NCBI GenBank assembly: GCA_021789565.1
Contig: JAJYJL010000393.1
Span: 1-7,245, forward strand
Reading direction: 5' to 3'
Length of the DNA: 7,245 nucleotides
Origin: Acidobacteriota bacterium
GTDB taxonomy: Bacteria; Acidobacteriota; Terriglobia; UBA7540
The translations under genes and the position numbers were made by a program. The notes under the pieces were generated by a model. It worked only from the letters and a program-made list of their open reading frames with translations, was not told the DNA's origin and searched no databases. Shown here piece by piece: positions 6,692 to 7,245 of the stretch. How positions within the stretch are numbered: the first letter of the stretch is position 1; the number at the start of each line of letters is the position of its first letter.

Positions 6692-7245
6692 TCAGTGATG
6701 ATTTTGCTCTGAATTTGCTGGTGTGTTTCCAAGTGGCTGATAAATGCAGCCGGGTTCTGAGCTTGCCGCAGGCAGACCAGATGACGGCACGTCCAGCATT
6801 TTGTCAAAGAAAGTTCGAACACAGGCAGCGGTTTCGGCAAGACCTTTGGCGCCGTCTACTGGCCCAAGGTAACCCATCATTCGCATCCCCGGGCTATAGA
6901 GCACCGCAAGGTCTGTGAAATTGAAATCACGCGTCCCCGGAATGTGGGCCTTCCAGCAGTGCGAGGACCCCTGGCAGATCTCCTCTATCTGCAAATTCAA
7001 TTCTTCCTGCTGCCGGCGAAATCTCCGGACCGTAACGCTTGCCAGCATTCTCTGAAGCCAGGGCGGGTGCAGCGTCCAGTCGCTCAAGACAAACAGGAAG
7101 GGCTGCCTGACTCCCTGTTGAAGTACACTGCCGAAAAGGTTTCCTCCTATATCGATGGCAGCCTTGCATCGCGGGTCAGTGGAGCACGCCTCAGCAGAAG
7201 CGGCACCCCCAAAAGAGTGGCCAATTAGCCAGACTCTCGCAAGAT
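6692..7245 (-). CDS. alpha/beta hydrolase, PAF-acetylhydrolase-like, 5' part outside window
   Basis: The frame is open from the window edge (first full codon at 7243) to TGA at 6694-6692, giving the last 183 residues. It contains the nucleophile elbow GHSFGG (Ser about residue 10 of the fragment), then AAIDIGGNLFG, where Asp31 is the expected catalytic acid, PFLFVLSDWT, and the C-terminal block MMGYLGPVDGAKGL and VRTFFDKML. This order is that of platelet-activating-factor acetylhydrolase-like serine esterases. The catalytic His normally lies in G-x-x-H-F-x-F-x-D; here it reads GTRDFNFTD, with GAT (codon 6928-6926) in place of CAT/CAC. Without that His the triad is incomplete and the enzyme is probably inactive. 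The last 30 or so residues after FFDKML do not look like the family tail, so a late frameshift is possible. The gene lies upstream of the STAS gene on the same strand. Confidence 0.75.
   Translation of the reverse strand, partial: LARVWLIGHSFGGAASAEACSTDPRCKAAIDIGGNLFGSVLQQGVRQPFLFVLSDWTLHPPWLQRMLASVTVRRFRRQQEELNLQIEEICQGSSHCWKAHIPGTRDFNFTDLAVLYSPGMRMMGYLGPVDGAKGLAETAACVRTFFDKMLDVPSSGLPAASSEPGCIYQPLGNTPANSEQNHH

Noticed and set aside
6529..6840. Extension of the STAS frame upstream toward 6840
   Set aside because: The frame is open there but overlaps the hydrolase 3' end and shows no STAS similarity before the ATG at 6528, which has its own moderate ribosome site.

Overview
The window looks like a piece of a GC-moderate (mid-50s % by eye) bacterial chromosome. 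The gene families present (a FucP-type sugar symporter with sugar oxidoreductases, a Tat-exported phospholipase B-like/C45 hydrolase, a GYD-domain protein, a group I truncated haemoglobin) fit an environmental Acidobacteriota-like heterotroph. That placement is inferred from gene style; no rRNA or other marker gene is present. There is no tRNA, rRNA, CRISPR array, phage gene or insertion sequence.

Layout. Positions 1-2645 (+ strand) hold a sugar-catabolism cluster: the 3' end of a TIM-barrel sugar phosphate isomerase/epimerase, an L-fucose:H+ symporter-like permease and a short-chain dehydrogenase/reductase. The two internal gaps are about 90 bases each, and the second contains an imperfect inverted repeat. 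Together these genes would import a deoxysugar or similar monosaccharide and begin its isomerisation or oxidation. Convergent to them at 2722-3111 (- strand) lies a group I truncated haemoglobin gene broken by an in-frame TAA. Divergent from the globin, 3308-4735 (+ strand) is an intact Tat-secreted phospholipase B-like/C45 Ntn-hydrolase, followed by a possible terminator hairpin.

From 7245 down to 4825 everything reads on the - strand: a partial alpha/beta hydrolase of the PAF-acetylhydrolase type whose catalytic His position reads Asp; a STAS-domain gene interrupted by an in-frame TAG; an intact GYD-domain gene; and a helical protein with a C-terminal membrane segment, broken by a one-base frameshift in a C6 run.

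The main observation is that every - strand gene except the GYD gene carries a probable lesion (two nonsense codons, one frameshift, one lost catalytic residue). Homology resumes in the same frame after each stop, and resumes in the shifted frame after the C run. The + strand genes look intact. Either this is a locus undergoing decay or the assembly has local errors; reads would decide. I see no convincing new multi-gene system.
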